From positions 1 to 61,418 of the forward strand of contig JAIESI010000007.1 in NCBI GenBank assembly GCA_019746135.1: a stretch of 61,418 nucleotides of DNA, in the 5' to 3' direction. Shown here piece by piece: positions 1 through 10,664 of this stretch; the first letter of the stretch is position 1, and each line of letters starts with the position of its first letter. The notes below the pieces were generated by a model. That model had not been told where the DNA came from. It did not search any database and saw nothing but the letters and a program-made list of their open reading frames with translations. The DNA comes from Xanthobacteraceae bacterium. Its GTDB lineage: Bacteria > Pseudomonadota > Alphaproteobacteria > Rhizobiales > Xanthobacteraceae. Both the position numbers and the translations under genes were made by a program.

Positions 1-196
1 GGCGGTCGCCGCCGCGCCCGAGCAGCCGCCGCTTCCGCCGCCGCCGCCGAGCCGCACTTCGGCGATGATCGACATCGCCCAGGTGCAGGGCCAGGTGCAC
101 GCGCAGTCGGTGCAGAAGGTCGGCGAGCTCGCCGACCGGAACCCGAACGAGACCGCCGCCATCATCCGCAACTGGCTGCACGAGCAGGCCGCCTGA
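1..196 (+). CDS. fliF: Flagellar MS-ring protein FliF, C-terminal end (partial)
   Basis: The window opens inside this gene; 64 residues and a TGA stop at 194-196 remain. The fragment has a proline-rich linker followed by a helix reading VGELADRNPNETAAIIRNWL, which matches the FliF C-terminal tail. In the family that tail binds the FliG N-terminal domain and couples the MS ring to the rotor/switch complex in the inner membrane. fliG starts 27 bp downstream on the same strand, so the two belong to one operon. The rest of the protein lies outside the window. Confidence 0.93.
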   Translation, partial: AVAAAPEQPPLPPPPPSRTSAMIDIAQVQGQVHAQSVQKVGELADRNPNETAAIIRNWLHEQAA

Positions 197-223
197 TGGA
201 ACGCCCGAGAGCGCCGACCAACA

Positions 224-1294
224 ATGGCTAGCCAGAAAAAAGAAATCGAGAACCTGGTCGCGACGCTGGCCGAGCGCCAGAGCGAGGCTCCGAAGTCCGG
301 CAAACAGCTCACCGGCCCGGAACGCGCCGCCGTCCTCATGCTCGCGCTCGGCGAGACGCACGGCGGCAAGATCTGGGCGCTGCTCGACGACGACGACCTG
401 CGGCGGCTTTCGATCGTGATGTCCACGCTCGGCAACGTGGAGTCCAGTCTCGTCGAAAATCTGCTGCTGGAGTTCGTCGGCCGCCTGTCGAGCGCGGGCT
501 CGCTGCTCGGCAACTTCGACGCCACCGAACGGCTGCTGCAGCAATACCTGCCGCCGGAGCGCGTCGGCAACATCATGGAAGAGATCCGCGGACCCGCCGG
601 CCGCAACATGTGGGAGAAGCTCGCCAACGTCCAGGAAGAGGTGCTGGCGAACTATCTCAAGAACGAGTATCCGCAGACCATCGCCGTGGTGCTGTCCAAG
701 CTCGCCCCCGAGCATGCGGCGCGCGTGCTGGCCATCCTGCCCGAGGAGATCGGGCTCGACGTCATCAGCCGCATGCTGAAGATGGAGGCGGTGCAGAAGG
801 AGGTGCTGGAGCGCGTCGAGCAGACGCTACGCACCGAATTCATGTCGAGCCTGTCGCAGACCCGCCGCCGCGACGCCCACGAGGTGATGGCGGAAATCTT
901 CAACAACTTCGACCGGCAGACCGAAACCCGCTTCATGACCTCGCTGGAAGAGACCAGCCGCGAGTCGGCCGAGCGCATCAAGACGCTGATGTTCACCTTC
1001 GACGACCTGGTCCGGCTCGACGCCGGCTCGGCGCAGACGCTGCTTCGCAGCGTCGACAAGGACAAGCTCGCCATCGCGCTCAAAGGCGCGACCGAGACGG
1101 TCCGGCAGTTCTTTGTCGGCAACATGTCGAGCCGCGCCTCAAAGATGCTGCTCGACGACATGCAGGCGATGGGGCCGGTGCGGCTGCGCGACGTCGACGA
1201 GGCGCAGGTCATGCTGGTCAATCTCGCCAAGGATCTCGCCGCCAAAGGCGAGATCGTCATCTCCAAGACCCGTGACGAAGAGCTGGTTTATTGA
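224..1294 (+). CDS. fliG: Flagellar motor switch protein FliG
   Basis: 356 aa, a usual length for FliG. It forms the rotor ring between FliF and the FliM/FliN C-ring and transmits torque from the stator. The N-terminal domain covers about residues 30-110. The middle domain carries the EYPQ motif at 148-151 (EHPQ in most relatives), the hinge motif MFTF sits at 256-259, and the charged torque helix lies around 317-328 (GPVRLRDVDEAQ). The ATG at 224 is the first good start after fliF. The stop overlaps the putative TTG start of the next gene by 4 bp, which suggests translational coupling in a fliF-fliG-fliH-fliN-flbD operon. Confidence 0.97.
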   Translation: MASQKKEIENLVATLAERQSEAPKSGKQLTGPERAAVLMLALGETHGGKIWALLDDDDLRRLSIVMSTLGNVESSLVENLLLEFVGRLSSAGSLLGNFDATERLLQQYLPPERVGNIMEEIRGPAGRNMWEKLANVQEEVLANYLKNEYPQTIAVVLSKLAPEHAARVLAILPEEIGLDVISRMLKMEAVQKEVLERVEQTLRTEFMSSLSQTRRRDAHEVMAEIFNNFDRQTETRFMTSLEETSRESAERIKTLMFTFDDLVRLDAGSAQTLLRSVDKDKLAIALKGATETVRQFFVGNMSSRASKMLLDDMQAMGPVRLRDVDEAQVMLVNLAKDLAAKGEIVISKTRDEELVY

Positions 1295-1953
1295 GGGCGC
1301 AAGGCGTGGCACCGAAGGCCAAATTCATGTTCGAGCAGAACTTCGCCCCGGGCGCGTCCCAGGCGGAGAAGGCCGTTGCCGCGGCCGAGCACGCGCTCAA
1401 GCTTGCCGACGCCGAGCAGCAGGGCTTCCGCAACGGCTTCGAGGCGGCCGAGCACGAGGGCCATTCGGTCGCGGCGCGCCGCACCGCGGCCGCCTTCGAG
1501 CAGATGGCCGCCTCAGTCGAGCGCTTTTCCCGCACCATCGTCGCGGCCGAGCAGCGCATCGAGGCGGAGGCCATCGAGCTTGCCGTCGCCATCGCCAGAA
1601 AGCTGGTGCCGGAGCTTCTGCAGCGTGAGCCGTTCGGCGAGATCGCCGCGCTTGCCACCGAGTGCTTCCGGCAATTGTCCACCGCGCCGCACGTCGTGGT
1701 GCGCGTCAACGACGCGCTGCACGAAACCGCCCAGAAGCAGCTCGAAGAGATCGCCCGCACGCGCGGCTTCGACGGCCGCCTCGTGGTGGTTGCCGAGCCC
1801 GAGATCGCGGTCGGCGACTGCAAGATCGAATGGGCCGACGGCGGCATCATTCGCGACATGGCCCAGATGGAAGAGACCATCGGCACCACCATCGCACGTT
1901 ACCTCGGCGCCCGGCCATCGGCCGTGCTGCCTGAGCTTGGAGAGATCGCATGA
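1291..1953 (+). CDS. fliH: Flagellar export ATPase regulator FliH (FlbE-like)
   Basis: 220 aa with the FliH/FlbE character: an Ala/Glu-rich helical N-terminal half (residues 20-110) and a C-terminal half that ends close to the FliN start. FliH-type proteins bind the export ATPase FliI (encoded here at 9279-10628) and dock it to the C-ring. The position between fliG and fliN matches Caulobacter, where the equivalent gene is flbE. The start is uncertain. TTG 1291 overlaps the fliG stop, but GTG 1306 or ATG 1327 are also possible and would give a shorter N-terminus. The stop overlaps the fliN ATG by 4 bp. Confidence 0.85.
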   Translation: MRAQGVAPKAKFMFEQNFAPGASQAEKAVAAAEHALKLADAEQQGFRNGFEAAEHEGHSVAARRTAAAFEQMAASVERFSRTIVAAEQRIEAEAIELAVAIARKLVPELLQREPFGEIAALATECFRQLSTAPHVVVRVNDALHETAQKQLEEIARTRGFDGRLVVVAEPEIAVGDCKIEWADGGIIRDMAQMEETIGTTIARYLGARPSAVLPELGEIA

Positions 1954-2303
1954 GTGACGACAGCAAGGTTCCGCTTCCCGACCTCGACAAGTCGGCCCCG
2001 CCGGCCGGCACGGACATGGCGGCGGCCGTCGCCGAGCCCGAAAGCGTCGCGCGCGGCGCGGCCGACCTCGAGGCCGTGTTCGACGTGCCGGTGCAGGTGT
2101 CGGCGGTGCTGGGCCGCGCCAAGATGGACGTCGGCCAGCTGCTGCAGCTCGGGCCCGGCACGGTTCTGGAACTCGATCGCAAGGTCGGCGAAGCCATCGA
2201 CATTTACGTCAACAACCGCCTGGTCGCCCGCGGCGAGGTGGTGCTCGTGGAAGAGAAACTCGGCGTGACGATGACGGAAGTCATCAAGGCCGAACGGAAT
2301 TGA
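1950..2303 (+). CDS. fliN: Flagellar motor switch protein FliN
   Basis: 117 aa. A disordered acidic N-terminus of about 40 residues precedes a C-terminal SpoA/surface-presentation domain (roughly 42-115) with the family pattern V.V.VSAVLGRAKM...LLQLGPGTVLELDRKVGE. FliN forms the lower C-ring with FliM and takes part in rotation switching and in docking the FliH-FliI export complex. The ATG at 1950 overlaps the fliH stop (ATGA). flbD begins 13 bp after the stop. Confidence 0.96.
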   Translation: MSDDSKVPLPDLDKSAPPAGTDMAAAVAEPESVARGAADLEAVFDVPVQVSAVLGRAKMDVGQLLQLGPGTVLELDRKVGEAIDIYVNNRLVARGEVVLVEEKLGVTMTEVIKAERN

Positions 2304-2316
2304 GGGACAATCAGCC

Positions 2317-3684
<1,368 letters not shown>

Positions 3685-3710
3685 CCGCCTACCGCCCGCA
3701 ACTGACACGA

Positions 3711-3741
3711 ATCGGCCGGCCTCGCGCCGGCCGATTTTTTT
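3711..3741 (+). terminator. Rho-independent terminator of the fliF-flbD operon
   Basis: A perfect 10-bp stem ATCGGCCGGC / GCCGGCCGAT with a 5-nt loop (CTCGC) is followed by seven T residues. It lies 27 bp after the flbD stop and closes the flagellar operon. Confidence 0.93.
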
Positions 3742-3849
3742 GGCTCACGGGCCTGTGATGCGGCCTGCCGCATCCGTCCGCCGATGCCGCCCCGTATCCC
3801 TGTCGCAACCCCTTCCAGAGGGGACGTCATTCAATGACAGGAGATTGAA

Positions 3850-4443
3850 ATGAAACTCGTTCGCCTCACCGCCCTCTCCGCCGTTGCGACCGCAGCGCTT
3901 GCGATCGGCCTTGCCGCGCCCTCCTCCGCCCAGATGGCCGGCATGCAGGCCCGCGCCGAGAAGACCGTCACAGTCGGCGGCGCGCCGATGTATCCGTCGA
4001 AGAACATTGTGCAGAACGCCGTCAACTCCAAGGACCACACCACGCTGGTTGCCGCGGTGAAGGCCGCGGGCCTGGTCGACACGCTGCAGGGGCCTGGCCC
4101 GTTCACCGTGTTTGCGCCGACCAACAAGGCGTTCGACAAATTGCCGAAGGGCACGGTGCCGACGCTGCTCAAGCCCGAGAACAAGAAGATGCTGACCAAC
4201 GTGCTGACCTATCACGTCGTCGCCGGCCGCTACAGCGCCAACGATCTGATGCGGGCGGCGACGCGCGACGGCGGCCAGACCAGGCTCAGGACCGTCGAGG
4301 GCGAAGAGCTGACGATCGCCGCGAACGGCAACACGCTCACCGTCTGGGACGGCAAAGGCGGCCGCTCCAACATCACGATCCGCAACGTGTTCCAGTCGAA
4401 CGGCGTGATCCACGTGGTCGACAGCGTGCTGCTGCCGGGCTGA
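3850..4443 (+). CDS. Secreted fasciclin (FAS1) domain protein
   Basis: 197 aa. Residues 1-27 form a clear Sec signal peptide ending in SSAQ. After it comes a single FAS1 domain (about 52-196) with the recognisable H1 motif GPFTVFAPTNKAF and the H2 region ending in GVIHVVDSVLLP. FAS1 proteins are extracellular or periplasmic and are usually linked to adhesion or matrix interactions; the exact partner is unknown. The ATG at 3850 has a good ribosome site (CAGGAGATTGAA). It stands alone between the flbD terminator and a perfect inverted repeat at 4506-4535. Confidence 0.9.
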   Translation: MKLVRLTALSAVATAALAIGLAAPSSAQMAGMQARAEKTVTVGGAPMYPSKNIVQNAVNSKDHTTLVAAVKAAGLVDTLQGPGPFTVFAPTNKAFDKLPKGTVPTLLKPENKKMLTNVLTYHVVAGRYSANDLMRAATRDGGQTRLRTVEGEELTIAANGNTLTVWDGKGGRSNITIRNVFQSNGVIHVVDSVLLPG

Positions 4444-4505
4444 CGAGATGACGCCAAGGATCGCATGACGACCGGTCGGCGTTGTCCCCCCGCACGCCGA
4501 TCGCC

Positions 4506-4535
4506 TGGCCCGCCATGGACATCCATGGCGGGCCA
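4506..4535. repeat. Perfect 14-bp inverted repeat (stem-loop)
   Basis: TGGCCCGCCATGGA, a 2-nt centre, then TCCATGGCGGGCCA. It lies 62 bp after the fasciclin gene and 49 bp before the DUF952 gene. There is no T-run, so it may be a factor-dependent terminator, an mRNA-stabilising hairpin or an operator. The symmetry is read directly; the function is not. Confidence 0.7.
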
Positions 4536-4584
4536 ACCATTCCGGCGGCTTGCGTAGCGGTGGCGAATTTGACGTAATCCGGGC

Positions 4585-4923
4585 ATGACGACGATCTACA
4601 AGATCTGCACCGCGGCCGAATGGCACGAGGCCGAGCATGCCGGCGCGTATCGCGGCTCGGCGGTGGACCGCAAGGACGGCTTCATCCATTTCTCGACCGC
4701 GGAGCAGGCGCCCGAGACCGCAAGCAAGTGGTTTGCCGGCCAGCGCGACCTTGTTCTCGTCGCGGTCGACGGCGACGCGCTCGGCGCGCGGCTGAAATGG
4801 GAGCCGTCGCGGGGCGGCGCGCTGTTTCCGCATCTCTACGGCGATCTCGAACTCAGCGCCGTGCTGCGCGTCGATCCGCTGCCGCTCGACGCCAGCGGGC
4901 GGCATGTGTTTCCGGATCGATGA
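4585..4923 (+). CDS. DUF952 family protein
   Basis: 112 aa, a full-length DUF952 protein. The family pattern is visible: IYKICTAAEW at the start, DGFIHFSTAEQ around residues 32-42, then LKWEPSRGGALFPHLYG and a C-terminal half with DPLPL. The fold is thought to resemble glutathione-S-transferase or ADP-ribosyl-type small domains, but no reaction is established. No signal peptide or membrane segment is seen. The start at 4585 is the only ATG that gives the complete domain. Confidence 0.85.
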   Translation: MTTIYKICTAAEWHEAEHAGAYRGSAVDRKDGFIHFSTAEQAPETASKWFAGQRDLVLVAVDGDALGARLKWEPSRGGALFPHLYGDLELSAVLRVDPLPLDASGRHVFPDR

Positions 4924-5008
4924 TTTAACGTCACATTTCTGTACTAAGACGCACGACCGGTCGGCTCCTGCCGCGTACAGTCGTCGCCGTACCGAGCCGT
5001 GATGCATC

Positions 5009-5710
5009 ATGGACATGACCGCGCTGACATTTGCCATCGGCGACGTGCACGGCTGTTTCGACAAGCTCGACGGGCTGATGCGCCGATGCACTGAATATGC
5101 CGGCACGCGATCGTTCCGGTTCGTGATGCTCGGCGACTATATCGATCGCGGCCCCGACAGCCGGCTTGTCATCGATCGGCTCAGAAGGCTGTGCGAGCAG
5201 CGGCCCAATGCCATGGTTTGCCTCATGGGCAATCACGAGGACCTGTTGCTGGCCGCAGTCGAGAATCCCGCCGAGATCGGCAACTGGATCGACAACGGCG
5301 GCGACACAACGCTCGAGAGCTATGGTGTCGACGGGCCTGCAAACCTGCCGGATCATGACATCGAATGGATCCGGCACCTGCCGCTCTATTTCGATGACGG
5401 GGTGAGATTCTTCGTCCATGCCGGAATAGACCCGGCAGTCCCGCTCGATCAGCAAGACCGAGAGACGATGCTGTGGACCCGGAAGCGATATTCCGAAACG
5501 GCCAGTCCCGGCCGCTTTATCGTCCATGGCCACACGCCGGTTCGATCCGGACAACCGGAGCAGCACCCCCACCGGCTGAACCTGGACACCGGCGCGGTCT
5601 ACGGCGGTCCGCTGTCAGCCGCGGTATTCACACCCGACCGCACCTCCCCCGTCGCGCTTCTGGTCGGGAGCAAAACCATCTGCGTTGGCGACGCCTCGAA
5701 GCCCGTGTAG
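5009..5710 (+). CDS. Metallophosphoesterase (PPP-type serine/threonine phosphatase-like)
   Basis: 233 aa. The calcineurin-like metal-binding signature is complete: GDVHG near residues 11-15, GDYIDRG near 42-48, GNHE near 75-78, then HAG and a final HGHTP. Enzymes of this bacterial PPP subgroup hydrolyse phosphoserine/threonine or diadenosine tetraphosphate with a di-metal centre in the cytoplasm; which substrate applies here cannot be read from sequence. The gene stands alone upstream of flhA. An internal second ATG at 5015 is an alternative start. Confidence 0.9.
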   Translation: MDMTALTFAIGDVHGCFDKLDGLMRRCTEYAGTRSFRFVMLGDYIDRGPDSRLVIDRLRRLCEQRPNAMVCLMGNHEDLLLAAVENPAEIGNWIDNGGDTTLESYGVDGPANLPDHDIEWIRHLPLYFDDGVRFFVHAGIDPAVPLDQQDRETMLWTRKRYSETASPGRFIVHGHTPVRSGQPEQHPHRLNLDTGAVYGGPLSAAVFTPDRTSPVALLVGSKTICVGDASKPV

Positions 5711-5757
5711 CCGCCCGGGCACACCTTGGAGGCACACCCTTGGCCGATCGGTATTCA

Positions 5758-5773
5758 TTAACCGCCCGGTAAC
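5758..5773. promoter_or_regulatory. Near-consensus CtrA box upstream of flhA
   Basis: TTAA-CCGCCCG-GTAAC matches the CtrA consensus TTAA-N7-TTAAC except at one base of the second half-site. It lies 157 bp before the flhA ATG. Early flagellar export genes are CtrA targets in other alphaproteobacteria, which makes this a plausible but unproven site. Confidence 0.45.
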
Positions 5774-5929
5774 CATGCACTGGGCAGAATCTGCCTACAG
5801 GGGCAGTTTCCATTGGCGTTCCTTGAGTGCCCGCCTGCCGCGCCCGGACGGCCAAACCGCCCGAACGCGCGAGTGCCGTTGCATTGCGTCACATCGATTT
5901 TCCAGTTGGACAGGGACTAGACGCCGGCC

Positions 5930-8047
5930 ATGACCGACGTGACCACCACCGGCTCGTCTGCCGGTGGCTTCAAGCTGCCGAATTTCGGCGATATCGGCCG
6001 CCTGTTCCGTGGCGGCGACATCGCGCTCGCGCTCGGCGTCCTGACCATCCTGGTGGTCCTGATCCTGCCGCTGCCGCCGATCCTGCTCGACCTGTTCCTG
6101 GCGATCTCGATCATCCTGTCGGTGCTGATCCTGATGACGGCGCTGTTCATCCAGGCGCCGCTGGAGTTCTCCGCGTTTCCGACGGTGCTCCTGATCTCGA
6201 CGATGATGCGGCTTGCGCTCAACCTCGCCTCGACCCGTCTCATCCTGTCGCACGGCCATGAGGGCACGGCCGCCGCCGGCCACGTCATCGAGGCGTTCGG
6301 CAAGTTCGTGATGAGCGGCAACTTCGTGATCGGCATCATCGTGTTCGCGATCCTGGTCATCGTGAACTTCGTGGTCATCACCAAGGGCTCGGGCCGCATC
6401 GCCGAAGTCGCGGCGCGCTTTCATTTGGACGCCATGCCCGGCAAGCAGATGGCGATCGACGCCGATCTGTCCGCGGGACTGATCGACGAGAAGACCGCGC
6501 GCAAGCGCCGCACCGATCTCGAGGACGAAAGCGGCTTCTTCGGCGCAATGGACGGCGCCTCCAAATTCGTCCGCGGCGACGCGATCGCGGGCCTGCTGGT
6601 GGTGTTCATCAACATCATCGGCGGCATGATCATCGGCATCATGCAGCAGGGCATGACCTTCGCCGACGCCGGCCGCACCTACACGCTGCTGACCGTCGGC
6701 GACGGCCTCGTCACCCAGGTGCCGGCGCTCATCGTCTCGACCGCCGCGGGCCTGCTCGTCTCCAAGGCGGGCATCTCCGGCGCTGCCGACAAGGCGCTGA
6801 TCGGGCAACTCTCCGGCTATCCGAAGGCCCTGGCGCTGTCCGCCGCTGTGATGCTGGTCATGGCGCTGCTGCCCGGCATTCCGATGCTGCCGTTCCTGGC
6901 GCTCGGCGGCGGCGCGGGAGCCCTGGCCTACATGGCCGACAAGCGGAACAAGGCCACCGCCGAGGCCGAGGCAAAAGCTGCGGCTGCGGAAAAAACCGCC
7001 GCCGCCCCCGACGAGCCGATCACCGCGGCGCTGAAGATCGACGATCTCAAGATCGAGCTCGGCTACGCGCTGCTGCCGCTGGTCAACTCGCCGGACGGCG
7101 GCGACCGGCTGACCGAGCAGATCAAGGCGCTGCGCCGCTCGCTGGCGATCGAGATGGGCTTCGTGATGCCGGCGGTGCGCATTCTCGACAATGTGCAGAT
7201 CGACGCCAATGCCTACGTCATCAAGATCAAGGAGGTCGACGCCGGCACCGGCAAGATCTGGCCGAACCAGTACATGGTCATGGACCCGACCGGCGCGCAG
7301 GTGAAGCTGCCGGGCATCCACACCACCGAGCCCACCTTCGGCCTGCCGGCGACCTGGGTCGACGTCGCGCAGAAGGAGGAAGCGGCGCTGAAGGGCTACA
7401 CGGTGGTCGATGCCGCGACCGTGCTGTCCACGCATCTCACCGAGTTGCTCAAGTCCAACACCGCGGAGCTCCTGTCCTACGGCGAAGTGCAGAAGCTCAT
7501 CAAGGAACTGCCGAAGGAGCAGGCCGACCTGGTCAAGGACATCTCGCCTGCGCACATCACCGTGTCGGGCATCCAGCGCGTGCTGCAGATCCTGCTCAAC
7601 GAGCGCGTCTCGGTGCGCGACTTCGGCACCATCCTGGAAGGCGTCGCCGACGCGCTGTCGTTCACCCGCAATCCCGTGACCATCGCCGAGCACGTGCGCA
7701 CCCGCCTCGCCCGCCAGATCTGCGCGCAGCACACCACGCCGGCGGGCTACCTGCCGCTGATCGCGCTGTCGGCGCGCTGGGAGCAGTTGTTCGCCGAGTC
7801 GATCGTCGGCACCGGCGACGAGCGCAGCCTGGCGATGCAGCCCTCGCGCCTCTCCGAGTTCATCACCGCGGTTCGCGAGCGCTTCGAGGACGCCGCCCGC
7901 GAAGGCGAAGCGCCGGTGCTGGTCACGTCGCCTGCGGTGCGGCCGTTCGTGCGCGGCATCATCGAGCGCTTCCGCGCCCAGACCAGCGTGATGTCGCAGT
8001 CGGAAATCCACCCCCGCGTCCGGCTCAAGACCGTAGGCAGCATCTAG
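5930..8047 (+). CDS. flhA: Flagellar biosynthesis protein FlhA
   Basis: 705 aa. The N-terminal half (about 30-340) contains eight predicted hydrophobic segments plus the FHIPEP-family signature (RLALNLASTRLIL then HGHEGTAAAGHVIE). The C-terminal cytoplasmic half (about 350-705) is the FlhA ring domain that binds late export chaperone-substrate complexes. FlhA is the central export-gate component of the flagellar type III secretion apparatus in the inner membrane. The start ATG at 5930 gives the usual hydrophilic leader before the first membrane segment. The gene is monocistronic here, with a CtrA-like site upstream. Confidence 0.97.
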   Translation: MTDVTTTGSSAGGFKLPNFGDIGRLFRGGDIALALGVLTILVVLILPLPPILLDLFLAISIILSVLILMTALFIQAPLEFSAFPTVLLISTMMRLALNLASTRLILSHGHEGTAAAGHVIEAFGKFVMSGNFVIGIIVFAILVIVNFVVITKGSGRIAEVAARFHLDAMPGKQMAIDADLSAGLIDEKTARKRRTDLEDESGFFGAMDGASKFVRGDAIAGLLVVFINIIGGMIIGIMQQGMTFADAGRTYTLLTVGDGLVTQVPALIVSTAAGLLVSKAGISGAADKALIGQLSGYPKALALSAAVMLVMALLPGIPMLPFLALGGGAGALAYMADKRNKATAEAEAKAAAAEKTAAAPDEPITAALKIDDLKIELGYALLPLVNSPDGGDRLTEQIKALRRSLAIEMGFVMPAVRILDNVQIDANAYVIKIKEVDAGTGKIWPNQYMVMDPTGAQVKLPGIHTTEPTFGLPATWVDVAQKEEAALKGYTVVDAATVLSTHLTELLKSNTAELLSYGEVQKLIKELPKEQADLVKDISPAHITVSGIQRVLQILLNERVSVRDFGTILEGVADALSFTRNPVTIAEHVRTRLARQICAQHTTPAGYLPLIALSARWEQLFAESIVGTGDERSLAMQPSRLSEFITAVRERFEDAAREGEAPVLVTSPAVRPFVRGIIERFRAQTSVMSQSEIHPRVRLKTVGSI

Positions 8048-8362
8048 CTTTTCCGGCCTTCGGCGACCCGTTCAACGAATTGTGAGCCGGGCTTGGAACT
8101 GTGGCAGGTTGTTCCTAGTTGTGGGGACGAAGCCGGAATGGAGGGGACGGCGCACCGCGCTCCAGTTACCTGGGGCAGGAGTGCTGTCCTTTTGCCGCCG
8201 CCCGACCTTGAGCCGACGAGTGTTAAGCGCCTGCAACGAAGAGTTCCAAGCGGTTGCAGTCGATAGGTAACTGGATTTGTAACCAAGCTTAAGGACGAGC
8301 GGACCGGTATTGAACCTTTAAGGGCCAGGGCCCGACAAACGGGGCAAATCCGGAGAAGCGTC
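8048..8362. other. Intergenic region without a recognisable gene
   Basis: 315 bp between flhA and a small membrane protein gene. Both strands were read; no open frame with a ribosome site and coherent protein character is seen. The last 100 bp are less GC-rich and probably hold the promoter of the small gene downstream. Confidence 0.5.
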
Positions 8363-8575
8363 ATGAACAACTACACTCTCAAGACGGCTGATCGCCTCAC
8401 CCACATCAAGATCGTGGTTGTGTCGCTGGTTGCCGGCATTGCGGTGGTTGGCGTCGGCATCGCTGCCCGCCCGGAGCTGCCCGACATGAGCACGCGTCTG
8501 GAGGCCCGCGCGCCGGTGCTGAAGCCCGGCAAGGAGGTCATCTGGACCCAGGCGGACCAGGTTACGATCCGCTAA
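8363..8575 (+). CDS. Small single-pass membrane protein, conserved hypothetical
   Basis: 70 aa. A charged leader (NYTLKTADRLTHIK) precedes one hydrophobic segment at about residues 18-34 (VVVSLVAGIAVVGVGIAA), then a 35-residue periplasmic tail ending in the basic VTIR. Short proteins of this shape are common in Bradyrhizobium relatives, but I do not know a function. The ATG at 8363 follows a purine-rich site (CCGGAGAAGCGTC). A hairpin at 8601-8629 closes the unit. Confidence 0.75.
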   Translation: MNNYTLKTADRLTHIKIVVVSLVAGIAVVGVGIAARPELPDMSTRLEARAPVLKPGKEVIWTQADQVTIR

Positions 8576-8600
8576 CCGTCACGAAATTCCAGCCAACGGC

Positions 8601-8629
8601 CAATCGCGCGTCCTTCGGGCGCGCGATTG
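8601..8629. terminator. Hairpin between convergent small gene and fliJ
   Basis: CAATCGCGCG pairs with CGCGCGATTG (8601-8610 with 8620-8629) around a loop containing TCCTTCGGG. It lies between two convergent transcripts and could terminate both; there is no strong T-run on either side. Confidence 0.6.
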
Positions 8630-8705
8630 TCGTTTCAGGACCACAAACGGCGATGCCCGGCCACTCGAGCCGGGCATCGAAGTCCTTGCAGCCGTTGCGG
8701 CGGGA

Positions 8706-9122
8706 TCAGGCCGGCGAGGTGCGGGTCCGCATCAGGCCGATGGCGTCGAGCTCGGATTGCTCGAGCGCCGCCTCGGCGGCACGCTCCCGCATCTGGTCGC
8801 GCTCGTCGAGCAACTCGACCTTCTTGAGCTCCTCGAACGCCTCGGCCAGGGCATCCTTGGCGTCGTTGAGCTGGACCTTCAGCTCGTCGGCCGAATGCTT
8901 GAGGTTCTCGCGCCGCTGGATCGCGGCCTTGGCATAGGTTGGATAGGCAAAATGCGCCGGATCGTGGATGTTGGCCCGATCCTGCTCGACCCTGATCTCG
9001 CGCTCCAGGTCATTCGCCATGCGCTCGAACTCGGCGATCATGGTTTCGATCTGCATGACTTTTCGACGCTTTTCGTCGACCTGGAACTTCTTCAGACGAA
9101 TGAGCGTATCGCGTGACTTCAT
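8706..9122 (-). CDS. fliJ: Flagellar export protein FliJ
   Basis: 138 aa, almost entirely helical and rich in Glu, Lys and Arg, predicted to form a two-helix coiled coil. The opening (MKSRDTLIRLKKFQVDEKRR) is typical of alphaproteobacterial FliJ. FliJ works with the FliI ATPase as a gamma-subunit-like stalk and recycles export chaperones. It lies downstream of fliI on the same strand with a 156-bp gap, so the two are probably co-transcribed. Confidence 0.93.
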   Translation of the reverse strand: MKSRDTLIRLKKFQVDEKRRKVMQIETMIAEFERMANDLEREIRVEQDRANIHDPAHFAYPTYAKAAIQRRENLKHSADELKVQLNDAKDALAEAFEELKKVELLDERDQMRERAAEAALEQSELDAIGLMRTRTSPA

Positions 9123-9278
9123 CGACTCTTACTCCCCCGAAGCCGCGGGCGTGGCGGAACACCGCCAGCCGCACCCCAAACAGCGGGCAACCGAGGCCGA
9201 GTGTGGCGCGATAACGTTAGTTTTCGGTTTCCAGCCGGGCTCAAAAGGTAGGGAACCGGATTTTTCTGTGGCCGCACG

Positions 9279-10628
9279 TCAAGCCTTTGCGCCGGCTGGC
9301 GTTCCGGGCGGGGGTGCGCCCGGGGCGGACAGGATCTGCTCGAGCTGCTGATAGCCGTCCAGCAGGCCCGTGGACTCGGTCTTGTACTGGCCGAGGAACG
9401 CCTCCAGCGGCTGGTGGAAGCCGATCGCCTCGTCCACCTCGGCGCTGGAGCCGGGCCGGTAGGCGCCAAGCCGGATCAGCTCTTCCATGTCGGCGTAGGT
9501 CGCCATCACCTTGCGGGCGCGGCTCAGCACGTCGAGGTAGTCCGGGTTGGCCGACTTCGGCATCGAGCGCGACACCGACTTGAGCACATTGATCGCCGGG
9601 TAGCGGCCGCGCTCGGCGATCTGCCGCTCCATGACGATATGACCGTCGAGGATCGAGCGCACCGCGTCGGCGATCGGCTCGTTGTGGTCGTCGCCTTCGA
9701 CCAGCACGGTGAAGATGCCGGTGATCGAGCCCTCGCCTGCGCCGGGGCCTGCCCGCTCGAGCAGCCGCGGCAGCTCCGCGAACACCGTCGGCGTATAGCC
9801 CTTCGCGGTCGGCGGCTCGCCGGTGGCAAGGCCGATCTCGCGCTGGGCGATGGCAAAGCGCGTCACCGAGTCCATCAGCAGCAGGACCTGCTTGGCCTGG
9901 TCGCGGAAGTATTCGGCGATCGAAAGCGTGAGATAGGCCGCCTGGCGGCGCATCAGCGCAGGCTCGTCGGAGGTCGCGACCACCACGACCGAGCGCGCCA
10001 ACCCCACCTCGCCGAGATCGTCCTGCAGGAATTCCTGGACCTCACGGCCGCGCTCGCCGACCAGCCCGATCACCGAGACGTCGGCAACGACGTTGCGTGC
10101 CATCATCGACAGCAGCACCGACTTGCCGACGCCGGAGCCGGCGAAGATGCCCATACGCTGGCCGTGGCAGCAGGTGACGAAGGTGTTGAGCGCGCGCACG
10201 CCGAGATCGATCGGCGGCCCGACGCGCCTTCGGGCGTGTGCCGCAGGCGGCGGCGCTTTGAACGGATAAGGCAACGGCCCCGACGGCAGCGGCCCCTTGC
10301 CGTCGATCGGCCGGCCCATGGCATCGACCACGCGGCCGAGCCAGGCGTCGGTCGGCCGCACCGCGGCGCGGACCTGCGACACCACCGCCCGGCAGCCGCG
10401 CCGCACGCCTTCGAGCGGCGCGAACGGCATCAGCAGCGCATGACCGCCGGAAAAGCCGACCACCTCGCAGGGAATGGGATGGCCCGGCGCTTCGACCGTC
10501 ACCCGGGCGCCAACCGACATCGCGTGCAGCGGCCCTGCCACCTCGACCATCAGGCCACGGGCCCCGACCACCCGGCCGTAAACCTCGTTTCCGTCCAATT
10601 CCTCGATTTGTTCGAGCAAAGCCCTCAT
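9279..10628 (-). CDS. fliI: Flagellum-specific export ATPase FliI
   Basis: 449 aa, the usual FliI length. Walker A is AGSGVGKS at residues 163-170; downstream are [10 protein letters not shown], the Walker B strand [12 protein letters not shown] and the [14 protein letters not shown] segment shared by F1-beta-like export ATPases. The hexameric enzyme drives unfolding and entry of flagellar substrates into the export gate (FlhA, encoded here) with FliH and FliJ. Transcription runs leftward away from ctrA; a CtrA-like half-matched box sits 37 bp upstream of the ATG. Confidence 0.96.
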   Translation of the reverse strand: MRALLEQIEELDGNEVYGRVVGARGLMVEVAGPLHAMSVGARVTVEAPGHPIPCEVVGFSGGHALLMPFAPLEGVRRGCRAVVSQVRAAVRPTDAWLGRVVDAMGRPIDGKGPLPSGPLPYPFKAPPPAAHARRRVGPPIDLGVRALNTFVTCCHGQRMGIFAGSGVGKSVLLSMMARNVVADVSVIGLVGERGREVQEFLQDDLGEVGLARSVVVVATSDEPALMRRQAAYLTLSIAEYFRDQAKQVLLLMDSVTRFAIAQREIGLATGEPPTAKGYTPTVFAELPRLLERAGPGAGEGSITGIFTVLVEGDDHNEPIADAVRSILDGHIVMERQIAERGRYPAINVLKSVSRSMPKSANPDYLDVLSRARKVMATYADMEELIRLGAYRPGSSAEVDEAIGFHQPLEAFLGQYKTESTGLLDGYQQLEQILSAPGAPPPGTPAGAKA

Positions 10629-10664
10629 AAAATTGGCTCGGCTGGTAACCTTTCAGGGCGCGTT

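Noticed and set aside
5740..5930. Sigma-54 promoter for flhA
   Set aside because: Several GG and GC pairs were inspected; none has the required GG-N10-GC spacing with a fitting context.
5795..8011. 738-codon open frame on the minus strand
   Set aside because: It is antisense to flhA. Long antisense frames are expected from high third-position GC; the protein has repetitive Arg/His/Asp composition and no family character.
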